27,185 bases of DNA from Purshia tridentata (taxonomy: Eukaryota; Streptophyta; Magnoliopsida; Rosales; Rosaceae). Position 1 is the stretch's first letter. Each line of letters begins with the position of its first letter. The notes below the pieces were generated by a model that was not told the origin of the DNA, ran no database searches, and was given only the letters and a program-made list of their open reading frames with translations. Made by a program: the position numbers and the translations under genes. The stretch spans positions 1 through 27,185 of the forward strand of contig QANT01004337.1 of NCBI GenBank assembly GCA_003254885.1, written 5' to 3'. Of the stretch, positions 1 through 11,671 are shown piece by piece.

Positions 1-22
1 GAATTATCTCTGATCATCACCC

Positions 23-43
23 TATATATATATATATATATAT
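23..43. repeat. (TA)n microsatellite, possible TATA region of the defensin-like gene
   Basis: About ten uninterrupted TA dinucleotides end roughly 48 bp before the ATG at 91. The run could supply a TATA box for the peptide gene that follows, but the short distance to the ATG leaves room for only a brief leader. Both the promoter role and the transcription start are inference; the repeat itself is plain in the sequence. Confidence 0.5.
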
Positions 44-90
44 GACCCTCTAGAGACAAAATACTCAAGCATGACATATACTTGAGAAAA

Positions 91-585
91 ATGTTAAAGG
101 CAGCTTCCTCCACAATAGTCTTCTTGTTGGTTCTCCTAGATATAGGAAGAGGTAAGCCTATACCCCTCTTTTTTTTAAAAGACTCAATAAAATTATAAAC
201 TTGCTTCTCAAAAAAGAAAATATATATGTATATATCATAAACTTTTTTTTTCTCCCTCATATTTACTTATTTATTTTTATTTCAAGTCTAGGTTTGCAGA
301 TCACCAATTAAAACTTGTCTAATGTTTGCACCATTTGTAGAAAAAGTCTGAAGAATAATGATCAAAATGTTGGTTTTAGGTTTTGCAAATGAAAGTGATC
401 AAGAAAGTGATGATCATGCAATAATGGAGGAGAAGGAAAATGGAAAGGCATATGAATGTATATATCCTGAAGATTGCATATTGCAGTGTATTGGGTCTCA
501 TGGGTACTGTGTTGTGAATAGGTGCATAAATCATAGTTGTTATTGTTGTTGTGAGCCTGGTCAGCCATGCACCCCTCCATCATAG
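91..585 (+). CDS. Secreted defensin-like cysteine-rich peptide, two exons
   Basis: I read two exons, 91-151 and 380-585, with an intron at 152-379 (GTAAGC donor, TTTTAG acceptor). Splicing joins in phase 1 and gives an 88-residue precursor. Exon 1 encodes a hydrophobic secretion signal (MLKAASSTIVFLLVLL). Next comes an acidic stretch rich in Asp, Glu and Ser (about residues 22-43), which looks like a propeptide, and then a ten-cysteine domain (residues ~45-84). Cysteine spacing is C-x5-C-x3-C-x6-C-x4-C-x4-C-x-C-C-C-x5-C. The C-x3-C and C-x-C pairs and the G-x-C gamma-core-like segment (GYCVVNRC) are the marks of the cysteine-stabilised alpha-beta fold of plant defensin-like (DEFL) proteins. 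A short first exon carrying only the signal peptide is the usual DEFL gene structure. Ten cysteines and the CCC cluster are not the classic eight-cysteine defensin pattern. The role (antimicrobial, or signalling in reproductive tissue) cannot be told from sequence. An earlier acceptor at 339-340 has the right phase but meets a stop at once. Confidence 0.72.
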
Positions 586-599
586 GTTCTAGTTGCACC

Positions 600-2482
600 A
601 GCTATGATGTTGAAACTAAAACCAAAAATCTCAACATTTCTTTCTTTTCTTTCTTTTCTTTTTTCCCTTTTCTTCTTGCGAAATAATTATTCTCTTTTGG
701 CAATGACTGGTTGTTTCTTCCTTTGAAACTTGTATCTATGAAAGAACTTTGGTAATTTTTCAGATTGGTATTGTTGGTAAGCTTGGAAATAAGATTAGTC
801 ATTAGATTTGTTGCATAGATGAGCTTTATAGAATGATCTACAAAATAAACTGTTTTGATCATGAATTTACACTATAGAATGAAAATAATAAAGAAGAAAA
901 TTGATGAAAAAGGTGGATAGAATTTCTCAACATATAATACAATACCCATATAACATGTTTCTTGTATTAAGAAAAAGTGGAAAAAAAAAAATGAACATAA
1001 ATTAAAATCCTAGTAAATGAAAAACAATTTCTTACTAAAACTTATAATCTTATACACATATTGTGGTTTTGGTTTATCCTAACTAGGGCTAACGTGAAAA
1101 CTTTAATGTTCCTTGGTAAGCCTCAATGGCCCAAAGCTTCTTTCTAAATCGAGAAAGAAGTAGCAGAGCCAGTTTTAAGAATTATGATCCCAAATAATTT
1201 GGGGGCAATGCTAGGGCTGCCCTGTCTTTTCCCTGAACTAAAACATAAAACCTGTTCTCCAAAACACCCAAGTCGATCTTTTATCCTCATATTTAGGTCT
1301 CAACTTTAGTTTTTGTTTTTAAACTTATTTGTTAGAATATAGCGTTTTGATTTGGGGGAGGGGATTCCAAACTTGAGACCTCTATGATTGCAAATAGAAA
1401 TACCACTAAACCAATAAATTGTTGGTTCTCTAATTATCCTTGAAAGCACTTTCGGAAGAAATTAACTTCTAGCACGTGCTTCTCCAAGAAGACACTTTCT
1501 ATAATCTACAAAAACATTTTTAATTGTTATATTAGGAATTTAGGATATTAGGAATGCTTTGAGTTGAAGTTTTAATTTTAAGTCTTAAAGCTGGGTGAGG
1601 ATAAAAAATTAAGCATGGTGACAGGTGAGCAATAAATAAAGAGGGTGTAAATAGAAACACTATTCTTGCATTGAATATTTGAACCATATATGGTTGGTGT
1701 TTGTTGTTGTGATTCTTGTGAATTGGGTTTTTCATTCATACTCATGCTTCAAAGCTGTGGATACTGAGTTCCTGGGACTAATCTGGCCTATTTACAAAGA
1801 TTCTCACTACATCTTGTTGCTTTCTCTTGCATGCATCAACCAGCTCTGCTTTTGCTTACTATTTACATGCTTTTTTTGTTTGTTTTTATCGCTCATTTAA
1901 ATTTCAATTACTATTTGTGCCATCTTTATCAAGCACCTCTCTTTTAAGAAAGTGGATCCTCTGCTAAGATTTTGATGTTAGAATTTGCTTGACTAGTCAA
2001 TACAGGCATCGATCTATACATTCCAGCTCATAGAGCTACACATGTCACCTCATTTAAATTCTCGAATGTGGCATTGTGCAGCTGAAAAGTCAAGAGAAAT
2101 CTTAACAAAGGATATGCTTCCCTAGCTCTTACATGTATACTTATTTCAAATAAAGTTCTCGGTTTTTTAAAACCAACAATACATATAGCATCGTATCATA
2201 TACACGTGTTCAGATAACTATATTTAAAAATTTCTCTCGTAATCTAGTAATTTAGTGAATTCTTATCATTTATGGATTTGTCATAGAGATAAATCATAAT
2301 AATGAGGTAAGATTTTGAAAATAAGCTTTAGCTATTAAAAAAAGTCATGATGTTAAACTTTACAAAAAATTAATGTAAAGGGTTAATTTCCTAATGTAAA
2401 CTCTTGGATTTTGCTAGTGATAGTTTATGTTTCAATATTTTACATATGGGCTACCTTGATTTGATTTAGAACTATAAAAATT
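600..2482. other. Gene-poor AT-rich intergenic DNA
   Basis: No coding region here shows codon structure, recognisable motifs or believable splice partners. Short open frames exist on both strands, but they are low-complexity or hydrophobic by chance. AATAAA-like signals at about 844 and 886 could end the preceding peptide gene's transcript. I see no repeat with clear ends. Confidence 0.6.
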
Positions 2483-2950
2483 GGCCCGTTTGGTTTTCTC
2501 TTAAAATAATTTTCAAGAACTAGGGTATAATTATGATTAGATCGTATTCTAATTTATGTTAATTAAAATAGGTGTTTGATATTCAATTTAATAATTGTTT
2601 TCGAAACTGTTTTTGTTTGGTAGCAAATGCTTTTCCAAAAGAGCTTTTTCAGTTAAAAAAGGATCCAAGACCCAAAATCAAGTTCTCTACCAAATACAGT
2701 CCAACACATGCATGGCGAAGAGGAAAATGAAAGAAGGCCCAAGTCCACCAACACATTGGGATGGGGGAGAGAAAAACAAACCGGCCCAACACACGCAGGG
2801 GTATTTTTGTATTTTTAAAATAGTTGTCTCTAAGAATTTTTAGATTCTTGTTTGTTGAAATTATCCTACCAAGCACCAATTCTATTTTTAAAATTCATTA
2901 TTTATGTTTTCTAAACTGAAAAATAGTTTTGAAATCAATACCAAAAGGTG
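2483..2950. mobile_element. Degraded MITE-like DNA transposon remnant
   Basis: The left end begins GGCCCGTTTGGT, the terminal motif typical of Tourist-like (PIF/Harbinger) MITEs. The right end, read on the other strand, begins CACCTTTTGGTA and continues with T- and A-rich sequence that can be aligned loosely to the left end (for example a shared ATTTTCA-like block). The interior has no long open frame. No clean target duplication is visible, so the element is old or misdelimited and its superfamily is uncertain. A better preserved element with the same terminal motif lies at 26679-27140. Confidence 0.45.
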
Positions 2951-3305
2951 TTTTATTAATTAATTAATAGTGGCACTATTCCTAGTTTCCCACCCATCAT
3001 TCCTCTTTCTCCACCCCTTACTAAATTTGAAAAAATATAAATCTATTAATTTGACTCCCTTTAATTTTTAAATTTTCCCCTTCCCCTTTCCACTCTTTTA
3101 TCTCAACTATAATCTTAAATCTAATTAAGAAAGAGAAACGCAAATTATGACAACATTGTCGTGACAACACCCTATCTGATGAAATATACAATGTTTATTA
3201 TACTTAGAATGAAGTTGCTCATTCACTAAAGTATCTCAATTCTCACCAACAGTTTTAATTTCCCAACACTATAAACTAACTAATAGTATGCTATTTAATT
3301 GAGAA
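2951..3305. other. AT-rich intergenic stretch, nothing recognised
   Basis: This stretch holds TTAATTAATTAA runs and pyrimidine-rich blocks. I see no open frame, RNA gene or repeat ends. Confidence 0.5.
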
Positions 3306-3914
3306 GTATAGTTGTTGGATATATCCAGCAACCATGCCAGGCTTCTTTGTTTTGTGCCCAAACCGCCAGTCGGCTAAAGTGTCAGTTTGTTAATCTTTCA
3401 AACTACGTTGACACAATAATTGGTTGGTCGACTCGGCTTATAGGTATATTGAGTCAGTTTCGGTTTGAGATTGGTGAGAGAATGTTGAGATCAGAGAGAA
3501 GAAGAAGTGGCGAAGATTATGGTTTTTGGAGAGAAGAGAGGGCCGAAGAGAGGATTGAAGAGAGCTAGAGAGAGGCAACATCTATGGTGTTTGTTCTTCT
3601 CAAAAAATCCTTTTTGTGGGTTTTTATGGTGGTTGCCAACAAATTTCGAAGGTGGTGGTTCTCTGGTGGTGTCACCGCCTCTCTCAGGGTAGTAAGACAC
3701 CCACAAAGCCAAACTAAATAATTAAATAAGTAATAAAAATAATATTAATACTTTAATACAGAGTTAATGGGCAGTTGAATTAGTAACCTACGGTGAGAAG
3801 CCAAACCTATAACCCGCCCAATAAAATCGCTTGGGCTGAGATGAGACCAACCGAACCCAAGGTGTTAAAAATGGGCCGGTGAATCAAACTAGTTGGGTAT
3901 ATGCCCACCCCTAC
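3306..3914. mobile_element. hAT-like non-autonomous element remnant
   Basis: The right end reads, on the minus strand, GTAGGGGTGGGCATATACCC, which resembles the T/CAGGGGTGGGCA-type termini common in plant hAT elements. It is followed by the GGTTCGGTTGG-like text usual inside them. The left end, GTATAGTTGTTGGATATATCC, aligns imperfectly to it. Open frames inside are short and purine-biased (AGAGAGAAGAAG) and do not encode a transposase. I could not find an 8-bp target duplication, so the ends are approximate. The next 80 or so bases return to ordinary AT-rich intergenic sequence. Confidence 0.38.
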
Positions 3915-4277
3915 TATACCCTACCACTCTACCTTGTATACTTCACAAATGTTATGTGAGATATTCAAGTACTACGTAGAATATACTATGCGAAGAAATA
4001 TTAAATAAATTTTTTTCCCTTTCGGGTTGAAAAAGCAAAAAACTTTAATGACACTGAAGACCTTTTAAATTTGTTTACAACAAAAAAAAACCCCCATTCA
4101 AATTTCAATACAAACTATATTAACTATGTAGATGATGTATTACAATATAATTGGGCCGTTACACTACTATACATGGCGCTTAGTGCATCACTTATATCTA
4201 ATAGTTTCTCGGCTAGACCCTACCCACTCTCCCAATCTGATCAAAATTAACAGCACCTACAAACTAGAGAGCATTGG

Positions 4278-4988
4278 CACGTGTGCTTTTAAGCACGAAT
4301 TAGACTCTTTGATTTTTCTTTCCTTTTTTACTTTCATTTTTCTATTTTTGGGTTGCTTAGTGAGGTGGGTTGACAGAAAAGAGAGAGAGAGAGAGAGAGG
4401 GATAGTGATACTGTGACACACACATATGCAAAATAATAAAAATTAAATTAGACAAAGAAAATTGAATGGTAACTAAATTTGAAAGTAAAAATATAATAAT
4501 AAATTACGAAAATGGAGGGGGTAAAAAGAAAAAGAGGAGAGCAAGAAGACCGATTCGATTTGTGATCTCCTAAAAAACCTACCTTTTGACCACCTGACGG
4601 GTCAGTTTGTTACCACAATAACCCACCCTCCCCCCCCCCNCCCCCCCCCTCTCTCTCTCTCTCACCAAAACACCCATTTTTGTTTCTCTCTCTCTGTTTA
4701 AGTTATTTCTATCACTCTCTGCGCTTTCTCATGGTTTCCCAATAAAACCCTAATCTTTGTCCACTATCTCACTCTAAAGGTACACACTCATCAAACCCTA
4801 ATCACTATCATATTCACTTGGGTTGTTTGTGTATGCGCATGAATGAATAAATATATGATTTTTATTTTCTAGGGTTCGAGGGATATCATTGGTTTTTGAT
4901 TTTGGGGCTTGTGGATCTCTGTGTGTGGTTGCAGTGAAAAAAAGGCTCAAATTTGAACGAGAAAATTGGGAATTAAGGTTTGGAATAT
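4278..4988 (+). promoter_or_regulatory. Promoter and 5' leader of eIF4G, with G-box, telo-boxes and CT-rich tract
   Basis: A CACGTG G-box core lies at 4278-4283. A (GA)n run sits at 4381-4399. A poly-C tract interrupted by an N (about 4630-4648) passes into (CT)n at about 4649-4663, followed by more TCTCTC, typical of plant housekeeping leaders. Two AAACCCTAA telo-boxes, a motif common in promoters of plant translation genes, lie at 4745-4753 and 4793-4801. ATGGTTTCCCAATAA at 4731-4745 would be a four-codon upstream ORF if transcription starts before it. I predict a leader intron at 4780-4872. No clear TATA box is seen, so the start site is not fixed. Confidence 0.55.
4780..4872 (+). other. 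Predicted intron in the 5' leader of eIF4G
   Basis: CTAAAG|GTACAC at the left and TTTTATTTTCTAG|GGTTCG at the right make a well-formed 93-bp plant intron. Removing it takes out several ATG triplets (around 4831-4857) that would otherwise precede the start codon, leaving a leader with no ATG between the junction and 4989. Support comes from splice-site form only. Confidence 0.5.
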
Positions 4989-7900
4989 ATGTCCTTCAAT
5001 CAATCAAGGCCGGATAAGAACCAGGAGTATCGGAAATCAGGGCGATCTGCGAGCTCTAATCCGCAGCACAGGGGATACTCATCCGCTTACTCTAAGGGCA
5101 CCGCCGCCGGCGCCGGTGGGCCCGCCCCTTCTCTCAACAACAACCGCAGGTGTGCATATATTATATGCAGTTGTGTATTTTGTATATGTATCTGTATGTT
5201 AAGGTTTGCTTCTGATCAATTTTAGTTGTATTTTAATAATCTATGCAATTGAGTTGCTTTGGACTGTGATGTGAATTACGGGGGTTATTTTTTGTGGCTT
5301 TTAATTATGTGGTTGTTGGGGAGTAGGGTTTGATGATTTTTATTTTAAATATTCAGTTATAAGAAGGTTAATAACAATGCACAAGGAGGGCAATCTAGGG
5401 CAAGTGTAGCCACTGTAAATCCTTTGGATTCGGGTATTGCTTCTGCCCCGCGTGGTGGTGTGCCAAATGGAGCCCATCTACAGCCCCAATTTCATGGTAT
5501 GGATTTCAAAATACCCAGTTTTTCTCTTTTCTATATCATTCTGGGAATTTATGTGATATGCTTTTATAGCTGGTTGAAGGAATATGGGAATTTACGAAAA
5601 CGCATTTACTTTTACAATGTGTATTTCCCATTTGGTTTGATTATGCAATTTATTTGGTTGATTTTAATGTAGGAGCCTCTGATGCACCGGTTGCAAGCAC
5701 AGCTCCCAAGCAAACTGAACCATCAGCCCCTCAGAGAAGCTCCCGAACAGTTCCAAAGGCTCCAACTTCACAAAATGCCTCTGTGACTTCTGATACAAGA
5801 GCGCCCACTACCCCTGCAAAGTGTAAGTTCACACTATGGACCGTGGATTTTTCTGTCCCTGATGTTGGGAATGCTAGCATATTTTACATATTTTATTATA
5901 ATGTGATGATGCCAATTCTTCTCTTGACATTGTTCTTTCATATAGGCAATGTAGTGATGAACTCTCCACACACATGAACGTTTTATATATAATATGATAC
6001 ATTGTAAGTTGACAGATGTTAATAACTGTGTACTTAACATTTTTTGATGGTTTAGCCCCAGGAGATGCGTCCAAGGGATTTTCATTTCAGTTTGGGTCCA
6101 TAAGTCCTGGTTTGGTGAATGGGATGCAGGTATTTCCATACCCTGGTCGAACTTGCTGCAAATTTTCTATTTTCTTGTAGTTCAAGTGCTGAACAATTTA
6201 GACCATTTATTTAAAAGTGAAAAGTTGTTCCCCTTGTTTGTAGATTCCTGCTAGAACCAACTCAGCTCCCCCAAATTTGGATGAGCAGAAACGTGACCAG
6301 GTTACCATTTGTCTTTACTCCCATCTGGCTTATATGTCATTAAATACTATTATGAGTTCAATTACATTTTTACACATTATACTTTTTGTCAGAAGTGCTT
6401 CTACACCGTCGCTGCTTTTCTTATTTATTCCCTTCTCTTTGCAAATAATATGAAATATTGTTTTCTTAGTTTAATTATTCTGTTATATATGATGTGAGTT
6501 CATTTGAATTTGGTTCATTTGAATTTGGTTTGGACTTCCTCACCTTTCGCTTAATTGCCATGAGTAAGTGTGTCACATTGGGTAGTGCTGATATTTTTTG
6601 CTCGTTTTACTTTTTGAGTTGTTTTATTAATTTGCAATATTGATTGTCTTTTCTAAACATGTAGGCACGTCATGATTCCTTTAGAACTATGCCATCACAG
6701 CCAACCCCTTCTGTTCCTAAGCAGCAAATACCAAGGAAAGATCAGGCTTCTGTCGATCAAGCTAATGCTGCTGAGGCTCATCCGGTGCCCAAGACTAAAA
6801 AGGATGTGCAAGTCTCACCTGCACCCTCTACTGGCCAAAATCAGAAACCTTCTGGTCATCCAATGGCTGGGATCTCCATGTCAATGCCATTTCATCAGCC
6901 GCAGGTTTCTGTTCAGTTTGGCCCTAACCAGCAGATTCAGTCTCAGGGTATGAGTGCCAATTCAATGCAAATGCCAATGCCTATGCCATTACCAATGGGT
7001 AGCACTCAAGTGCAGCAGCCGGTGTTTGTTTCAGGTCTCCAACCCCATCCAATGCAGTCTCAGGGAATTATGCATCAGGGACAGAACCTGACTTTTACTC
7101 CCCAAATGGGTCCTCAGCTGCCTCAGTTGGGCAACTTGGGGATGGGCTTAGCCCCACAATACTCCCAACAGCAGGTTGGTGGCCCTCGTAAAACTCCTGT
7201 GAAGATAACACATCCAGATACACATGAAGAATTGAGGCTTGATAAACGGGCAGATTCATATTTAGATGGTGGGTCATCAGCCTCCAGGACTCACCCTAAT
7301 GTTCCTCAATCCCAGCCTATACCATCATTTGCACCTTCTCATCCTTCCAGCTATTATACCAATTCTTTCCCTGGTAGTTCCCTATTTTTTCCAGGTCCTA
7401 GGTCTCATCCTCTAACAAATAGTCACATGCCACCGAATTCACAGCCACCGAGATTTAGCTATCCAGTGAGCCAGGGTCCCCAAGGTGTACCTTTCATGAA
7501 TCCACCAGCTCATAATTCCCTGCCTGTTAGTAAGTCTGGGTCCCCTAATCTGGAACATGCACGCGATGTACATAATATAATTGCCTCTGTTCCAACAACA
7601 ACTATTCCCATAACTGTTAAACCAGCTGGTGGCGCTGTTGGAGAGAAGGTTGTTGACTCATTGCCAAACAGCGCAGCTGCTGTTGAAAAAGATGAATTCC
7701 TCAAGCCTTCAAGGCCATCTGGGGAAGTTAGCCAAACTCATCCTCAAAGGTATTCTGAGCTTTTAAACGATGGCTTCCTGCAACAATCAAAACCTGGAAG
7801 TGACCCATCGGTGCCCAAATCCTTACCAGTGATGGAAAAGTCATCTGTAGGTGCACCTGCTGCTGTTTCTGTTGAAAGCCAGGCTTCAAATCCTTTGCCC

Positions 7901-10900
7901 TCTTCTTCTGCTGCTCTATCTGAGGAGTCTGTGCCAGTTGTGACCACCACTGATGCCAGAAGAAAGGAAACACTTGGTCGCTCAAACTCAATTAAAGATC
8001 AGCAGAAGAAGCCTGGCAAGAAAGGAATTATCCAACAACAGCATCAGGTACTTCTTTTCTGTACTTTCAAATAATCTTAATTCTTTTCTCTTTTTATTCT
8101 TATTTTTTATAAATAAAAACAACATAAATGTTTAACTGTGGCATTTTTTTGGCATGTATTCATACCCTTGATCACAGGTTGTTGGGCAATCTAGCTCTAC
8201 ATCAAGCTTTCCTTCTCAGGCTTCAGGACATGGTATATCTTCTAGTAGTGGTGTTCCTGAAACTGTAGAAGCCAATACAACACCTGCTCCAGTAAGTAGT
8301 GAATCTGAATCAGCCAAGGAATCACTGTCAGATGTTAATGCTGCTACTGCTGATGTTTCTGAATCAAAGGCTGAAACAACTGGAGAAGGCACTATCTCCA
8401 TCTCTTCTGAAATATCTGGTCCTGGGATTTCTGTGGATACGTCAGTTTCTGTTCATGACAATCAAGTAGATAATTCTTCGCTGCTGGATGAACAAGGAAA
8501 ACATGACTTGGGGGGAGCAGTAAAACAGGCAGAGGAAAGCTTGTCCCAAGGATACAAACAAGATACTAATAGTCATGGTATTTCTTCGGATCCCATCCCT
8601 GTAAAAACTCAGGAATCTGTTAAAGAAGCTGCAGAGCATTCTGTCGTGAAGGAAACAACTAAAGGCAATGCTGCTTCAACCTCTGAAAATGCACAAAGAG
8701 GGCAGGACCAACATGTGAGTTCCTATGCAGAACTGGATGGGTTGGACGCCTCTTCAAGCATAACTGATAGCATGGGTAGTGATGAAGTTGCCTTTTCAAA
8801 ATCTGGCAGAGGAGATCAGCTGTCTGCTCCTGTTCAAAGTACAGAACTTTCAGGTGCAATTTCAAACCATGAAGTGATAAGTATGGAGATTACAGGTGGA
8901 GGTGGGGGAAATATTGAGAACATTGGTAGTGGTGGGGATTCACTTGCAGTGCCAGGATCAAAGGATAAACCCCTTCCCGAACTGAGTAGATCTAAGAGTA
9001 CTACAAAAGGGAAGAAGAAAAAAAGAGAAATTCTTCTTAAAGCAGATGCTGCCGGTGTGAACTCTGATCTTTATGGGGCATACAAGAACCCTGAGGAAAA
9101 GAAGGGTATTGCATCTTCTGAAAGCACTGAAAGTACTTTAACGAGTGTAGTTTCAAAGCAGGTAGCTGCTGATGCTCCTCAGCAAGATGCTGTAGTGAAA
9201 GAGGAAGATGCACCAAGTAAAGCTGAGCCAGAGGATTGGGAAGATGCTGCTGACATCTCTACACCAAAACTGGAAACCTCAGATAATGGAGAACAGGTTC
9301 GTGGAGGAATGATACATTCCGACAAAGATGGAAATGAACATGGGGCGAAGAAGTATTCCAGAGATTTCCTTCTGATGTTTTCTGCGCAATTTACTGACCT
9401 TCCTGAAGGTTTTGAAATTTCATCTGATATAGCAGAAATCTGGAATGCTAATGTCAGTACTTCTCCTTCTGTTGATTATGATTCTCAACCTAGTCCTGGA
9501 AGAATTATTGACAGGCCAGCAGGGGCAGCACGACTTGACCGTCGTGGGAGTGGAATGATTGATGATGAAAGATGGAGTAAGGGAGGTAATGCCAATTTCC
9601 GACCTGGCCAAGGAGTAAATTATGGCGTTTTGAGGAATCCACGTCCACAGGCGCCAGTTCAGTATGTTAGAGGGATCCTACCTGGACCTACGCAATCTGT
9701 AGGTCCTCAGGGAGGGATGCAAAGAAATAGTCCTGATGCTGACAGGTGGCAGCGAGCTACAAATTTTCAACCAAAGGGTTTGATGCCTTCTCCTCAGACT
9801 CCATTGCAGATCATGCACAAAGCTGAGAGGAAGTACGAAGTGGGTAAAGTGAGTGACGAGGAGCAGGCCAAGCAAAGGCAGTTAAAGGCTATACTAAACA
9901 AGCTAACCCCACAAAATTTTGATAAACTATTTGAGCAAGTCAAAGCTGTTAATATTGATAATGCCACAACATTAACTGGTGTCATCTCACAGATCTTTGA
10001 CAAGGCTCTGATGGAGCCTACTTTCTGTGAGATGTATGCTAATTTCTGTTTTTATCTTGCTGGAGAGTTGCCTGATTTCAGTGAAGACAATGAAAAGATA
10101 ACTTTTAAGAGATTGCTTTTGAATAAGTGCCAGGAGGAATTTGAGAGGGGAGAAAGAGAGCAAGAGGAAGCCAATAAAGCTGATGAGGAGGGTGAGGTGA
10201 AGCAATCTGAAGAGGAAAGAGAAGAGAAAAGAATAAAAGCGCGCAGAAGAATGTTAGGTAACATTAGATTAATTGGGGAGTTGTACAAAAAGAAAATGTT
10301 GACTGAGAGAATAATGCATGAGTGCATTAAAAAGTTGTTAGGTCTGCAACAGACTCCAGATGAGGAGGATATTGAAGCTTTGTGCAAATTAATGAGCACA
10401 ATTGGGGAGATGATTGATCATCCAAAAGCCAAGGAGCACATGGATGCATATTTTGAGAGGATGAAAAGCTTATCAAATAACATGAAATTATCTTCGAGAG
10501 TTAGGTTCATGCTGAAGGATGCAATTGATCTCAGAAAGAATAAGTGGCAGCAGAGGAGGAAAGTTGAAGGACCGAAAAAGATTGAGGAATTACACAGAGA
10601 TGCTGCACAAGAACGACAGGCACAGGCTAGTAGGCTGGGCCGTGGTCCAGGAATCAACCCATCAGCTAGAAGGGGTGCTCCTATGGATTTCAGTCCAAGA
10701 GGATCACCTATGTTATCTTCACCAAATTCTCAGATGGGTGGTTTCCGTGGTATGGCTACTCAGGTTCGTGGTTATGGCAGTCAGGATGCGCGCATAGATG
10801 AAAGACATTCATATGAGAGTAGGACCTTGTCAGTTCCCTTGACTCAAAGACCCCTTGGTGACGATTCTATTACGTTGGGTCCTCAGGGTGGTCTTGCTAG

Positions 10901-11626
10901 AGGAATGTCCATCAGAGGATCATCATCAATGTCACCTGCTCCTCTCACTGAGATTCCTAGTGCTGGAGACTCCAGGAGGGTGACAGCTGGTTTGAATGGT
11001 TTCAGTTCTCTTTCAGAGCGGGCAGCAACTTACAACCCAAGGGAGGATTTTATGGCAAGATTTATGCCAGATAGATTTGCAGGTCCGGCTGCTCATGATC
11101 AGTCAAGTGCACCTGAGCGTAATATAAATTCTGGTGGTAGAGACCCAAGGAATTCAGATCGTAGTTTTGATAGATCTCTTCCAACTTCGCCACCCAAACG
11201 TGCACATGGCGCAGCTTTAACACAAAATTCTTCTTCAGAGAAGGTGCTGACTGAAGAACATCTGAGACATATGTCCTTGGCAGCAATTAAAGAATTTTAC
11301 AGGTATATTATTATCCCATGCATACTTATACTGTTCTAATGTGTCATATTATTTTCTTAGTTCAATAATTTTCCAGGAAACCATGTGATATTTCTCAGGT
11401 GCTTGTAAAAAAATCTGTCTATATTTGTTTAATGTGATTGTCTATTGATTTTGCGAAAGAAGAGTTAAGCATATGTGCCGTGCCCTGGGGAATGGATAGG
11501 ACTTGGGAGTAATGGTTGGTTGACTTCCATTTGTATGGCTAGAATCAAGGATGCATTTGTTTGTTTCTCTGGAATTGAAACTGACTTCACAGCCAATTAA
11601 AGTCTGTGATCGATGGACTTCTGTTA

Positions 11627-11671
<45 letters not shown>

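Noticed and set aside
358..585. Single-exon 75-residue protein starting at 358
   Set aside because: The first seven codons lie in the intron. Splicing from 151 to 380 gives a proper signal peptide and keeps the same downstream frame.
1679..1900. 73-residue hydrophobic frame as a membrane peptide
   Set aside because: Its leucine and phenylalanine content comes from T-rich sequence; there is no conserved feature and no believable promoter or partner exon.
4132..4416. 94-residue plus-strand frame upstream of eIF4G
   Set aside because: It is hydrophobic chance coding in AT-rich promoter DNA, running into the (GA)n repeat; no motif or splice support.
10052..10399. 115-residue minus-strand frame inside eIF4G
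   Set aside because: It is antisense to the MIF4G coding sequence with no family features.
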